A stretch of 64,000 nucleotides of DNA from Dryas octopetala (taxonomy: Eukaryota > Streptophyta > Magnoliopsida > Rosales > Rosaceae): positions 21,899,923-21,963,922 of the forward strand of contig OY992834.1 in assembly GCA_963921425.1 (NCBI GenBank). The letters run 5' to 3'. The notes below the pieces were generated by a model that ran no database searches, was not told the origin of the DNA, and worked only from the letters and a program-made list of their open reading frames with translations. The position numbers and the translations under genes were made by a program. Shown here in pieces: positions 1 to 11,954 of the stretch; position 1 is the first letter of the stretch, and each line of letters opens with the position of its first letter.

Positions 1-170
1 CATCTTCTGCATCCATCGATGAAGAATCACACCTCATTTAATTTAATCAACTGCATGTCTAATTTCTCTGCCTTCGTTGGTTGATCAATTTTGTTTTTTT
101 GGGTGTTTAACTCATACCAAAAATCTCAAATGGGTTTCTGTAGGTTTTCGTTTTAAGAAGAATACAAAAC
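1..170. other. Left flank of the nested retrotransposon block
   Basis: This is AT-rich sequence with no convincing coding content. Its last five bases (AAAAC, 166-170) match the five bases after the far end of element D (31126-31130). It is therefore the host or older-repeat sequence into which D inserted, and it was once contiguous with 31131 onward. Confidence 0.6.
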
Positions 171-928
171 TGTTGAACCCAAAAATTCTTCAAAAAAGAA
201 TTTAGTCAACAATAAATGAATTGAAGCTTGAACGTTGAAGTGGAGCGAAATTGCCAGATTGATTCTTCACTTAGCTTGCCAAAATCTTCTCTTTCTCGAG
301 GGGGGTTGTACCTGCAAAAAACTCTCTGATGCCTAAGTTAGCTCAAAAGAATTTTTCTGTATTTCTCTAATAAAATTTTTACGTACCTTCATCAATCATC
401 TCTTTGGGGTTTTATAGAAAAAATTTATAACTGTTCCCATGATTTCTCCACATTACTAGGCTTCAATGATCATGGGTTTGGTTGGAGAAAATCATGGGAT
501 TCCTTCAACTGTTATTTTCGGCTCTTGACTTGGTTGAACACGTGAAGTTCTTCTTGTTTCCCTTATTCATTATCTCCTTAATTTCCAGGAGTTAATGTTT
601 AATGAATTAATGACAATCAATTGTCACCAAAATTGGATAAGCCCCTTCTCTTTCGGCTGGGGCTGGGCTTGTTGATCACGTGGGAAAGAATTCTTCCTTT
701 ATTTCATTCCTTCTTATCCCTTTAATCTTCTTTGATAATGCTTAAGAGATTAAATAAAAATTAAATAGTAATAAAGATGGAGTAGGAGTCTTTATCACAA
801 AATATCACCATCACTTATTTATTAATAAATCACATAAATAAAATTGACACATCACGTTTGACTTGGTCTTTAATTTATCCTAGCAAATAAGATATCGCCA
901 CGTGTCGCGGTGATTTTTTGCTCCAACA
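171..928 (-). repeat. 3' LTR of element D (left copy)
   Basis: This is 758 bp with TG...CA ends. On the minus strand a TATA-like box (CTATAAAACCCC, about 406-417) sits where an LTR promoter is expected. The adjoining bases 929-952 are pyrimidine-rich on plus, so they form a purine tract on minus, as expected for a polypurine primer beside the 3' LTR. Confidence 0.92.
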
Positions 929-2090
929 GATGCCCCATTTCCTTTTCCTTCCATAATTTGAATTTCCTGAGTTGGAAGGGAAAATAAATTATCTTCTCTC
1001 AAGCCGTCCATGACCTCGAGGATCGAGTTTGAGAGCTCGTAGCTTTTGCTCGTGACGCTTCTAGGAAGTTTAGATTGCTGGAAGTGAAGAAAGGCGCTTG
1101 GGCTGGACAACTTTTGTTTTCGAGCCAGCATAAAGCCTTGAGCTCGAGTCCGAATTATAGTTTCTGAAGCGGGAGGACGTTGAAGGTGGTTAGTGAAGAA
1201 TGACGTCGCTCTTGGTCCTTTGGTTTCGAAGGAGTTCGAGGTTGTTTCTCCCGAGGACAAGGTCGCGGCCGTTGCTAATGATGAAACGATGGTTGACGCA
1301 CCATGACCTCTGATGATGGCCTGTAGAAGTCTTAGTTGATTTTTATCCCTTTAGGATTTTTCGTGTTTTCCCCATATTCAAGGGTCGGGAACTTGCATTG
1401 AGGATGACGATCCTGAGTTTGAGCCAAAGTGGCATGCCTCTCATTAACAACATTGATTCTGTTCAACATTCTTCAAGAGATCCTTCATTGGGCTCAGGAA
1501 AATGTTTTGATCAAAGCCATGCCCCCGGTTCGACTTTAGAATAATGTTATCTTTACTATTTGCGTGAAGCTCGTGGCGGCTCAAACCGAGGTCGAGTGCT
1601 CGAGGACCGAGTTGAACGAGGCTCGTCGATCCCTAAGTTCAACCTATACTGAGGGTTACCTCGATCGTTTCATTCTTGGGTCGGATTTCCTTTGTGTAAA
1701 AGCTCAAATGTGGGCTTTGCCTTGAGTTTTTCTCTTTCATGCTTGAGCGTGTATTCTATGAATTTTGCTCAAGTCTTTTTTGTGTTCTCGAGGGTTGCCC
1801 CCGATCTTTTTGCTTCGAGATTTGCTTTTTGCATGCTTTTTCTCAATTTTTTGGCAATTTTTGTATGTTTTTTGTGCCTCGAATTATGGAGGTCTTAAAA
1901 TGGAGTGTTCCCATAAAGAATAATGATGATGTTTTCTCATTGAGCTCATGCATTTTTTGGGGAGTACGTGAACTAGGCTTTATTGAGATATGTGATATGC
2001 TCATAAGTTCACATCCTTTTATATTTCTCTTACTTAGTTTTTGTGAGTTCATTTAATTAAAAGCTTTAAATTTCATTTAGTTTTGTGTTT
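929..2090 (-). other. Left internal remnant of element D
   Basis: The stretch is non-coding as far as I can see. It is rich in CTCGAG, GAGCTCG and TCGAGG strings, the same composition as 28730-29030 on the other side of the nest. That shared vocabulary supports both pieces being parts of the same element interior. From about 1690 it becomes T-rich. Minus and plus frames of 60-130 codons exist here but have no family resemblance that I can recognise. Confidence 0.5.
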
Positions 2091-2505
2091 TTGGCTTCAG
2101 AGTAATAAAATGAGAAATTTCACCATTTATTCTCCTTAATAGATTTTGACATGAATCCAATTGGAGATTGAAGCTAACACCTTGAAGTTATTCTAGGTTA
2201 AATTTCGTGACATTTGAAGACTTCTAAGGTGTTCATTTTGAATTTCAAAGTCAGCCCAAAACTGCACCCGAGGAGAACTGAGTCAGCTGCATTTTGTGGG
2301 GCATAACGTTTTGGTCCGAGCTTGGATTGAGACATATAATATATGGTTGGAAAGAAGACATCCAGGGCTTTCTATTGATATATAAAACGTAAATTTCTGA
2401 GTTGGTTAAGGCCTCCAAATTGCTCTCCAAATACAGCTCAGAAATCCTGTCAGCAAAAAGATAAAGTGGTCCCAAGGCATCTTTTCATTTTGGGTAATTG
2501 CCTAT
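2091..2505. repeat. Left piece of an unresolved LTR-like repeat (F)
   Basis: The style of the sequence changes near 2090-2150 and resembles the start of a plant LTR or similar repeat. It continues, interrupted by E and C, at 5579-6667 and 28066 to about 28430. The last five bases (CCTAT, 2501-2505) are the target duplication of solo LTR E. I could not find F's own termini or TSD, so its identity is inferred. Confidence 0.3.
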
Positions 2506-5138
2506 TGACAGGACCGCTCCCGGATTCCACCCTAAAACCCGAAGAGGTCCTGCGGGAATCCAAATTCAAGGAAAATCCTACCAAAATTTCGGCAGAACCT
2601 CCCCTGAAAATGGACTAACCCAGAATTTTATACCTGTTAAAAATCACTTCTAAACAGCAACCACCTCTACCACAACCAAAATAGGTTCTCAGACCCAGCA
2701 ATTTCACAGAAATCCAACTTAAAATTTGTAGAATGGTTATTAGAGCTACTATTCTATTTCAAGAAAATTTTTACAAGAATAAAATGTCGCCTACAGGGTC
2801 CGACTAGGGAGATGGACGTGAATGCCTCGACGTTATTGGCTCGACCTCCACCAAAGCTACTACCTGGGGGGACAATTTAAGACAAAACAAAACAAACCGT
2901 GAGACAAACTCAGTGAGTGGACAGTTTAATGAAAACGAAAATAAAAGTAAACTTCTTGTTTCAGAAAATCCTTCAAAACCACATTTAGCACTAAGACCTC
3001 ACGTCACTCTCTGAAATCCTCCAGTTTAAAACCATAAAGTTTATTTTAAACTAAAGAATCCCGTAAAACAATATATATTTTCTCAAAATAACAATTTCTT
3101 AAAACAAACGAACCGTAAAACATCGTAACAACAACCTTGATAGAATTCAAAAGAAATCCCTCACTTAAAAACATATTTATTAATTTCTGAAAATAACCAA
3201 ATTCATTTCCACCATGCTATATACCCTGAATAATCCTGGCCATACACCTGTGCGGAATTCCTGCAATCGCACAGGCAGGCAATATCCTGGCCATACACAC
3301 GCGTGGAATGAATCCAACACGTGCAGGCAATATCCTGGCCATACACACGTGTGAATAAAATCAGCACGTGCAGGCAATCCTGGTCATACGTGCACGCAGA
3401 GCAGCCCCCAAAGGGCGAATCCCGACACACGGCCCAAAGCCTATATGTGTGCCGTGATGGGTCCCAAAGACCTATGTATCTGATAACCTGGAGGGTACTG
3501 CAAGGGTGGTTTGAAAACCAATTTTTCCATAACCCAAATAAATCTTTTTCCATCAAGAATAGATTATTGTACTTTCCCAAGAAAATTTAATTTCCATAAA
3601 AACTTATTGCATAATTCCAACTTAATTTCAAAATACATAAGTCAAATCAATCTTTTCGACCAAAAACCGAAATAATAAAATAAACCATATGTATGGACTA
3701 AGAAACTAAAGTCCTTTCCAAAAGAAATTTATCAACTCCAAAAACCCATCAAGTACAACCATATTTTAAAACTTATATACAAGGGAAAATGAAAAGCCGA
3801 AACCGACATTTATTTATCAAATCTAAGATCAACTCAAAATGCTTAACATAATTAAATAACGAAGTTTCATAAAATTAGTTTGATAAGTCAAAAGTTCACT
3901 CCCATATATTATTTCTCAATCTAAAACTCAAATAATTAATATATCACGTATTTCATAAACATTTAAATTCATAAAGTTTAAAAATGCTATTAAAAAAAAA
4001 CAAAAGTCCACTCACAGTGATAGCCTAGCTTCGATCCTCCGCCGGATCGTCACGAGCCACGGTCGTCTCGCCTAAAATAAAACAATAAAACATAAGATTA
4101 GTCTCGACTTCAACGACCAATTACAAGGTGTGTGTATAAAACTAGGTATTTCGTTCAACCCCCTATTTTCAACGGTAAAAATCAACTTCATCTTAAAGCC
4201 CATAAACCCAAATCAGTATATATATTCTTCCCGGCTCAGAACCCACCACACACCAAACTTTTTAATCCGTCAACTCTACTCAAATAAAGCTTCTTGCATA
4301 GGACACCACGGTCGGGGTTCGTCCGAAAGTTGTTTCGGTAACCAAAAGTATCCAAATAACACCCAAAATTGAGTTTCGTCAATTTGGGTAACACCCAACA
4401 GTCCAAAACAACGACCGACTTAATGTGAGTTCTTGATTTCGTGTCATCTTAAAGAATTGACGGCTGAGTGGTCGGAACCACCGCCATCGCAACCCACCAT
4501 AGTGAATCCTGCAACTTACTCCAAATTACTCCAAATTTTGATCCTAAACATCAATCATCCTTCCTAAGAGGTAGAAATCGCCCAATAATAGACCAAGAAC
4601 AATCTCCAAAACCAAATTTCAAAGCACACCCGAATTGGCTTTAAACCCCCAAATTTCAAGTTTCAAATTTCTAGTTTTTAACAACCAAATACATAAGGAA
4701 AGGAAAAACCCAGTAGGAGAGAAGAAAAACCCACCGGAAAAAGCATTGATTGGCGACGGGGGAAGGCCGGAATCCGGAGAGCAATGGCGGCGGGCTGGGC
4801 TTCCTCTGGCCCTAATTTCGCGCGTGTGGGAGCTGGGCTGGCTGGAGGAATGGCCGGGAGAGGTGGCCGGCGTCGGGAAGGCTCGCCGGTGGCCTGGGCT
4901 GGTCGGGAAATGGCCGGAATTGGCCGGGCTGGGCTGAGCCGATCGCGCGCAGTGGGGGAGGGAGAAGAGGGAGTCACGGAGAGAGGGAAAGCTGGGGGGT
5001 CTGTGGGGTCGGTGACGACGAGAGGGACTCGTCGCCGGCCTCTGGTCGCCGGGGAGTAGGCCGGAGCTGGCCGCGCCGGTGAGAGAAGAAAGGGGGAGGT
5101 GAGTGAGCTCGGGGAGAGAGGGAGAAGTGAGAGTGCGG

Positions 5139-5169
<31 letters not shown>

Positions 5170-5573
5170 AAAAGGGAGAGAGAGAAGATTCTAGAGAGAG
5201 AGAGAAAGTTCTAAAAAAAAAATCTGATTTTTAAACCCAATTTGTCCATTTTACGAAATTGCCCCTTGCTTCAAACGCCCATATCTTTCAAACTGTAACT
5301 CCGATTGACGCGTGCCGCGTGTCTACGAACTCGTGGACTCGAGACCTATCTAACGGACCCAAAGTCAAAATCAAAAGCCCATTTATTTTAAAAGTCAACT
5401 TTGGGTCAAGCCCAAATTAAAACAAAAATAAATATTTAAATCAAAACCCTTTTTATTTTTCAAATAAATCTCAAAATCTTTAAAATACAATCCAACATCT
5501 TTTATAAACCTCTTAAAAACATAGTTAAATAAAAATTTAAATTTCTAGTGAAAATTTGGGTCGGGTCGTTACA
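2506..5573 (-). repeat. Solo LTR E (3.07 kb, Tekay/Del-like family)
   Basis: It begins TGACAGGACCG and ends GGGTCGGGTCGTTACA, flanked by the TSD CCTAT (2501-2505 and 5574-5578). Read on minus it starts TGTAACGACCCGACCC, the start seen in the paired-LTR element A of this window, whose primer site fixes the orientation. No internal region is attached, so it is a solo LTR left by LTR-LTR recombination. It contains short tandem repeats with CCATACAC and CACGTG cores at about 3236-3390, a GC-rich stretch at 4740-5100 and a GA microsatellite at about 5140-5166. Solo LTR B is its close relative, and A and X are more distant ones. Small ORFs inside it are chance frames. Confidence 0.88.
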
Positions 5574-5578
5574 CCTAT

Positions 5579-6667
5579 CACATGCTCTCTTTCCTTCCCC
5601 TTTGTTCGCCCATTCTAAGCAAAATTCAGAAACCACAATGTGAAAGCTCTAAATGAGGCAAAGAGAACATCTACCTATCTCAACATCCTTCAAGGATCAT
5701 CCATTGAGGGATAAGATGAAATGTTCTTATTTTTTAATTAACCAAACCTTATCCCTTCATTTCCTTTTAATCTTAGGCATATATTCTAGACAAAAAAACT
5801 CACCCAAACAACAAAACACTCTCAAAATTTTGAGCTCCCCCCTCCATCCTCTCTAATTTCACTCATTTCATCATTCATTCCATCATCTCATCTCAAAAAC
5901 ACACATCTCATCTTTCATCTTCCAAAACCCTAGTCTTTTCTCATCCCTCTTCATCATTTCTTTTCTCCATCTTCCCTCCATCAACTCTTCCTCTCCAAAA
6001 AGCCAAACACCATCACAACACCATCTACCATATTCACCACCATTATTGCAAGAGGAGCTTGGAGGCACTTGGGACAAGAAGCTATTTTGGGCATCTTTGG
6101 AGGAGTGACACCCTTTGGGAGCTTGGCTTCAACATCTAGAGTTTTCTCTTTTCCTTCTTGTTTCCATTTATGTTTCAATTAGTGATGTTTGTAACTTTTA
6201 TGGCTAGTGAGTAGTTTCTTGATTTGGGGCTAGGGATGTAGCCCTAGCCCAACCATGTAATGACTTTGTGATTTGTGATTTGTGATTTGTGATATAAATG
6301 TCATTTTGGATATATATGCTGATCTTATGCTAGTTTAAAGATCATGACTTGTATGTGTGAATTTACCACTTGTGCATATGAGAAATGTTGTCATGTAGAA
6401 ATTAGAGATTGGTAACCTTTAGTTTCTAAAGCTTGTTGCATAAGAGCATGGTAATTTAAAAGCACCTTGGTTGGATTGTTTTAATTGCTTGGATTCCTCA
6501 TCCTTAGAACTTTATGCACCTAGGGTTTGCTATGACATTAATCTTAGGTAGTTACCTATCACCTTGGTTGGGATAGTTGATAATATGAAAGAGGATGTGC
6601 CCTAATTTACCTTGATCGGGGGTTAGGAGGGAATTTAATGTATCTAATTTGGCATAATCACTAATTG
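5579..6667. repeat. Middle piece of the LTR-like repeat F
   Basis: This is about 1.1 kb of AT-rich, non-coding sequence between E and C. A short run of GTGATTT repeats lies at about 6268-6292. The sequence resumes after element C at 28066. The repeat-like style suggests an LTR, but I see no paired copy or clear termini in the window. Confidence 0.3.
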
Positions 6668-6672
6668 CATTG

Positions 6673-8689
6673 TGTTGAGCTTAATTTATATACATATTTT
6701 ATCCTTAAAACCATACATTTTTGTCTGTCTTTGAACATTTTTAGTGTTTTAAAATCTTATTTAATTAATTAATAGGTTTTATAGTTTTTGTCTTATTACC
6801 TAGGATTTATTAGGTTTTATTTAATTGTCTATTAAATTTTATTTTGTTTTTGATTTTGTAGGCTTAATTAAAGAAAAGGAACACAAAATCCCAAAGGAAG
6901 CAGCCGGCCCAAACAAGAAATGAAGAAGGAGAAGCCCACTTGCGCAGAGGCCCAGTCCAGTGGAAGCCGAACAGTCACAACGCCAGCACCCTTCCGCCTC
7001 TTTCTTCAAATTGATTAATATTGGCTTCAGCCAACTGGACGGCGACACGTGGCAACCACACAGCTGCAGCCTCACAAATTCCTTCCGCCTCTCTTTTCCA
7101 CTTCATTAGTCACCCTTCTCTCCTCTCACAGAATGACACGTGGGCATCCTTTCTCATTTTTTCTTCCGCAAATCAACACTGCTTCACGTGAGCCGAGCCA
7201 GCCATCTGAGCCGCACAGCAAGCCGGTCTCTCTCTCTCTCTCTCTCTATCTCACGTTTTCCTGTGCAGCCGCAACCCAGCTAGCCAAGCCAGCCACCGGT
7301 CTTCATTAATCTTGCCCTCCTCCACTCATGCGTCGCCACGTGTCCAGACTTCTCCAGCTGATTCCAGATTGTTCCAACGCCTCTTGTGCGTGTGCTGATC
7401 CTCATTAGCTGTCACCAGCTCTCCCCCTCTCATATTTTCTAGCCCTAATATTTGTCTATAAATAGGAACATTGAGTCCCCTTTTCATATCTTTTAGTCTA
7501 GAATTTAATTTGCTGCCTTTTATAGTATTCTCCTAGGATTTCTCTCTCAAGCCATTTGGCTATGATATTTGAGAGAGAATAGGAATGTAACTCTCTTACA
7601 ATTTTAATTAATGAAAGTTTAATATTATGTCTCTCTTCTCTCTTCTCCTAATCCTCTATTTACTTTATGCCATTTATTTTATGTAGTCTTTTATTTTATT
7701 GTTAGTAGTGTTATTTATATTATTGCTCTTTAAATTCCATGCTCATTTACTTCTTTCTTTAATATTATGTCTCTCTTCTATCTTCTCTAATTCTAATTCT
7801 CTATTTACTTTATGCCATTTATTTTATGTAGTCCTTTACTTTATTGTTAGTAGTGTTATTTATTTTATTGCTCTTTAAAATTCCATGCTCATTTACTTTT
7901 TTTTTTTTTTTTTTTTTATTTAAGATATAAGATCATGGGTGGTCACTAAACCCCCTTACCAAGGTAAGGGGGAAGCACCACCATGAACATTATTAAATGA
8001 GGTCTTTATGTAAATTTTCCCCTTGTTTAAGATCTTACAAGCTCTAGATTTTGATATTAAAATGAGAAAGAGATTCACTTTCACCCATAATGTCATATAT
8101 TTTGGGTAGTTAGATCCTCTTTCTACATTTTAGCTTTATGGTTAATTGTTCTAAACACAAACTTTTTGAACTCTAGTTGTTCCTTAGTTTTGGTTCACTT
8201 GAGTTGCTTAAAATTTGTACTTTTTAAGCAAAATCAAGATCTACCATATAAATCTTCAATTCTTGTGCTTAATTCATATTTATCTTTGTAAGAGGGCATC
8301 AAGTGACTCTTGGGTGCTCTCCTTTTTGGGAAAATTAATAAAAATCTCATTTAATATGTTCATAAGTGGTGTGGAACCCTAAACCTTGGTTCTTATACCA
8401 TTGTTTAGTTTCTAAAACTAAAAAGTTGTTATTTTCTTTTATAGATTTAATATTTCAATTCTTACACCTTTATTTACCTTATTCTCTTTTCATTTACTTT
8501 ATTTGCTTTTTAATTTAGTTGCATTTTATTTTAAATTGCCTCACAAATCAACAAAAATTCCAAACTAGGTTAGCTTTAAATTAACTTAAGTTTAAGCTTA
8601 GTGTATCGTTTTTCATCACTCCTTGAGGTTCGACCTCGTTAATATACTACTAGATTCGTATATTTGCGAGTAAATAAAATTTTACAACA
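6673..8689 (+). repeat. 5' LTR of Athila element C
   Basis: It is 2017 bp, starting TGTTGAGCTTAATT and ending TTTTACAACA. A TATA box (CTATAAATAG, 7456-7465) is the likely LTR promoter core. A CT microsatellite lies near 7228-7248 and a poly-T run near 7898-7917. It pairs with 26046-28060. Confidence 0.93.
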
Positions 8690-10403
8690 AGTTTTTCATT
8701 GCCGGGGAGTGTTTTGATGCACTAGTTTAGGCTTTTTGTTAGTTTAAATCTTCCACTAGTTTTCATTTATTTTGCTTTTCTAAATTTAAAATTTAAAAAC
8801 AAAACAATAAAGTAGAAAAAAATTCGAATTTTCCTTTAATTAGTATTTTTTTTTTTAGTTTTCCTCTTCTTTTTCCCACTTTTATAAGTGCCGGAAAAAA
8901 AAAAATTTTCTTTACACTTTCTTGCATCTCTTCTCTTGTAGGTGCCAAGAAAAGAAAGAAAAAAAAATTTATATATTTGTAGTTTATTTTAGTAATCTTC
9001 TTTATTTTGTGCTTGTAATAAATATACATTATTGCTTTTATTTAGCATTTTTATAATTTTCTCCTTCTTTCTAGCTTCCATAACTAGTATCTAGCGTCAT
9101 CTTTTATTTTCTTTACCATTAGTTTTGTCGTCTTTGCCATCTTAAAAAAAAAAAAAAATTATATATAGTAGCATATTTATTTCTTTGTTGTCTTTAGGTT
9201 GTTGCATCTAGTTTCAATTGTTGAATTTTTTCCTCTTGCTTTTATTCATTGTTAAAAAAAAAAAAAAAAAATTCAAAAAAAAAAAAAAAAAAATTTCAAA
9301 TATTTTTGTCATTTAATATAATTTGGTTAGATCTTATTTATTGTTGTGTTGTGCATCTTATCCATTGCAGCATTAGATAAGGTAATTTCTATCTCCTCTT
9401 ATTTCATTTCTCTCTTCCTATTCCACCTCTTGTTTATTTTTATTTTAGTTCTTTTTCCCTTTCTCCTTTTGTTGTAGTTTTAGTATTTATTCTAGTGTTT
9501 TCTTTTTAGTACGTGCTTGCATTGGGGAGAAGTTTGCTAAGGTGTGGTCATCAAGAAAGGGGAATTGCTAGCAAAAGTTTGATTGCCTTCTCCTAGTGTG
9601 TTGTGGCCAATGTCACCACACTACTGGTATACTCTAAACTTTTTCTTTTTAAAGCTTTCTTGAGTGGTGTTTGCCTTACTTGTGCAATTTCAACTTCCAT
9701 ATATCTTTGTTTTGTTGATTGTTGCATCTTCAATTAGCATTCTTGCATAATCAACTAGTAAGGGCATTCACCCCCAACAAGATAAGGATTGGATTTCATC
9801 ACCAAGTCCTTGCCCACCTAGGCTAACCATCTCTTGCATTTGTTAATCTCAAACTCAATTTAATTAAAATCAAGTAGACATTGGCCAAAGGGTTCACGAA
9901 GCTCATAGGACCCTCTTGGAAGGAGCCAATTAATGGATACTCCGGTGAGTGTTTTTGGAAGTACAATGTCTAGAAAGGATCTTTAAGGTTGCAATCATCT
10001 TGATGCTTAAAGGGGACTGGTTTTTAAGAGAGACCGTCTGTGACTCCTCCACCCCCTCCGGAACCGGCCTTCTTGTATTTTTGAGAACCTTATATCGGTA
10101 CGCCACTAATTTGCTTTGAAAGAGAGGAGGAGCTTGTCTAGTGCTTAATCAAGATTAGGATTGTCTAAAAGACACCTCCCAAGGCTAAATCAAAGATAAT
10201 TAAATTGCTTGTTTTGATTAACTCCTTGTTTTGTGATTTTTGTTTAGTTGTGTTTGCTTGTTTGTTAGTTTGTTCATATTTTCGTCTAAAAAAAAAAGAG
10301 GTAGTTAATTAATTAATTAAAAAAAAAAGAAGAAAAAAAAAATTAAAAAAAAAAATTTTTGAAAAAGTTTTTGAAAATTCTTTTCTTGAAAGCCGTCTAG
10401 TGT
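8690..10403 (+). other. Leader of Athila element C with primer-site-like motif
   Basis: The motif TTGCCGGGGAGTG (about 8699-8711) follows the LTR. It resembles the inner part of the usual Athila primer site (TGGCGCCGTTGCCGGGGA); the outer part does not match well. The remaining 1.7 kb is an untranslated leader with long A and T homopolymers (for example near 9254-9293 and 10290-10360). I see no gene in it. Long leaders are usual in Athila. Confidence 0.6.
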
Positions 10404-11954
10404 ATGCTTGGTCGCCGTTCATTGAATCACGATCTAGCACCTTTTGACCTTGAAATTGAGAGAACACTTAGACATTTAAGAAAAAGAATTGAACCGATAA
10501 TTGAAATGGGTGAAAACATTGAAATTCGTCCATTGAGAGAGTATTTTGCTCCCGTCATCCTTGACACCCCTTCTTGCATAGTCTTGCCTCACACTACCGC
10601 AACTCATTTTGAGATTAAACCCCACATCATTCAATTGTTGCCCTCCTACCACGGATTGGATCGAGAGGACCCGTACACACATGTTAAGGAATTCATTGAA
10701 ATTTGCTCAACCTCTAGATACCAAAATTTTTCCGATGAGTCCGTACGTCTCCGTTTATTCCCATTTTCGGTTAAGGACAAAGCAAAAGCTTGGTTGAACT
10801 CCCAACCCCCCGGTTCCATCACTTCATGGGATCAACTTGTTAAAAAATTTTTGTCAAAATTTTTTCCAATGTCTAGGACTAACGCGCTTAGGAGAGACAT
10901 TTCAGAGTTTAGACAAAAAGACGATGAGCAATTTTATGAGAGTTGGGAGCGATTCAAAGACTTAATTTTGAGATGTCCTCACCATGGTTTCGAGACGTGG
11001 CGTTTGGTGCAATATTTTTACAACGGTTTAACTCAAATAAATCGCAATATGGTAGAGTCTATGAATGGGGGTGCGTTTTTAAATCTTGGGGAAGAGCAAG
11101 CCTATGATTTCTTTGAAAAATTGTCTGAAAATTCTCAACAATGGGATTTCTCCAACCCACATGATAGACAAGCCAAAGAACCAAAGCGTGGGGGGATGTA
11201 TGAAGTGAGAGGCGATGTAGACTTAGGGTCTAAGATTGAGAGCCTAACGAGAAAGGTGGAGGCCTTGGCCTTGAGTCAAACCATGAGTGCCGTTAACCAT
11301 GTCCAAAATGAGGTTTGTTCTCATTGTGCTAGCCCGATGCATAATGTCCAAACGTGTCCTTCCTTGTATACTTGTTCCGAGAGTAATGTTGAGCATGCGA
11401 ATGCCCTTAACAATTTTAGGAAGTCGTTTGTGAACCAAGGTACCTTTTCCGAGACCTACAACCCCAATTGGAAGAATCACCCAAATTTTTCTTGGAGACA
11501 AGGCCAACCCCAAACACATTTAGGAGGAAATTCAATGCCAAACAATTCATTCCGTCCTCCTAATCCCTCATATTCCCATGTTCCCCATGTTCCTCATCCC
11601 ACTCCTCAAAGTGTTGCCCCACAACAAAATTCATCATCACCTTTAGAGGACACACTCCAAAAGTTCATGCAATTGACCGGTCAAGCCTTTGTTGAGGTTA
11701 AAGCTTCCACCCACCAAAATACACAAGCCATTGCAAAGCTAGAACATCAAATTGGTCAATTAGCTAACATTGTGGGGGAGAGAGAGAAGGGAAAATTTCC
11801 AAGTCAACCCATTCCTAATCCAAAGGGTCAATTTCATGTTGATGCATCTAGTTCATCCAATACTCATGAGCATGTCAAGTCCATCACAACCCTTAGGTCG
11901 GGTAGGCAAATTGATAATAAGGTTCAAATGCCCAATTTGGAAAAAAAAAAATGA
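10404..11954 (+). CDS. gag: Gag-like ORF of Athila element C (fossil)
   Basis: This 516-codon frame carries the plant retrotransposon gag core at about residues 85-245. Landmarks are YHGLDREDPYTHVKEF, then LRLFPFSVKDKAKAWL, then CPHHGFETWRLVQYFYNGL. A CCHC zinc-knuckle-like group (CSHCASPMHNVQTC) sits near residue 305. The rest is Asn/Pro/Gln-rich linker. Gag forms the particle that packages the element RNA. The following pol frame overlaps its 3' end. It is part of a broken element and is not a host gene. Confidence 0.88.
   Translation: MLGRRSLNHDLAPFDLEIERTLRHLRKRIEPIIEMGENIEIRPLREYFAPVILDTPSCIVLPHTTATHFEIKPHIIQLLPSYHGLDREDPYTHVKEFIEICSTSRYQNFSDESVRLRLFPFSVKDKAKAWLNSQPPGSITSWDQLVKKFLSKFFPMSRTNALRRDISEFRQKDDEQFYESWERFKDLILRCPHHGFETWRLVQYFYNGLTQINRNMVESMNGGAFLNLGEEQAYDFFEKLSENSQQWDFSNPHDRQAKEPKRGGMYEVRGDVDLGSKIESLTRKVEALALSQTMSAVNHVQNEVCSHCASPMHNVQTCPSLYTCSESNVEHANALNNFRKSFVNQGTFSETYNPNWKNHPNFSWRQGQPQTHLGGNSMPNNSFRPPNPSYSHVPHVPHPTPQSVAPQQNSSSPLEDTLQKFMQLTGQAFVEVKASTHQNTQAIAKLEHQIGQLANIVGEREKGKFPSQPIPNPKGQFHVDASSSSNTHEHVKSITTLRSGRQIDNKVQMPNLEKKK

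Noticed and set aside
4635-5059. Overlapping plus and minus frames in GC-rich sequence inside LTR E
   Set aside because: They are Gly/Arg/Pro-rich products of base composition, both strands are open, and they lie inside a solo LTR with no domain match.
7049-7309. Plus frame of 86 codons, repeated at 26424-26684
   Set aside because: This is LTR sequence of element C upstream of its TATA box. The Ser/Leu run comes from the CT microsatellite.
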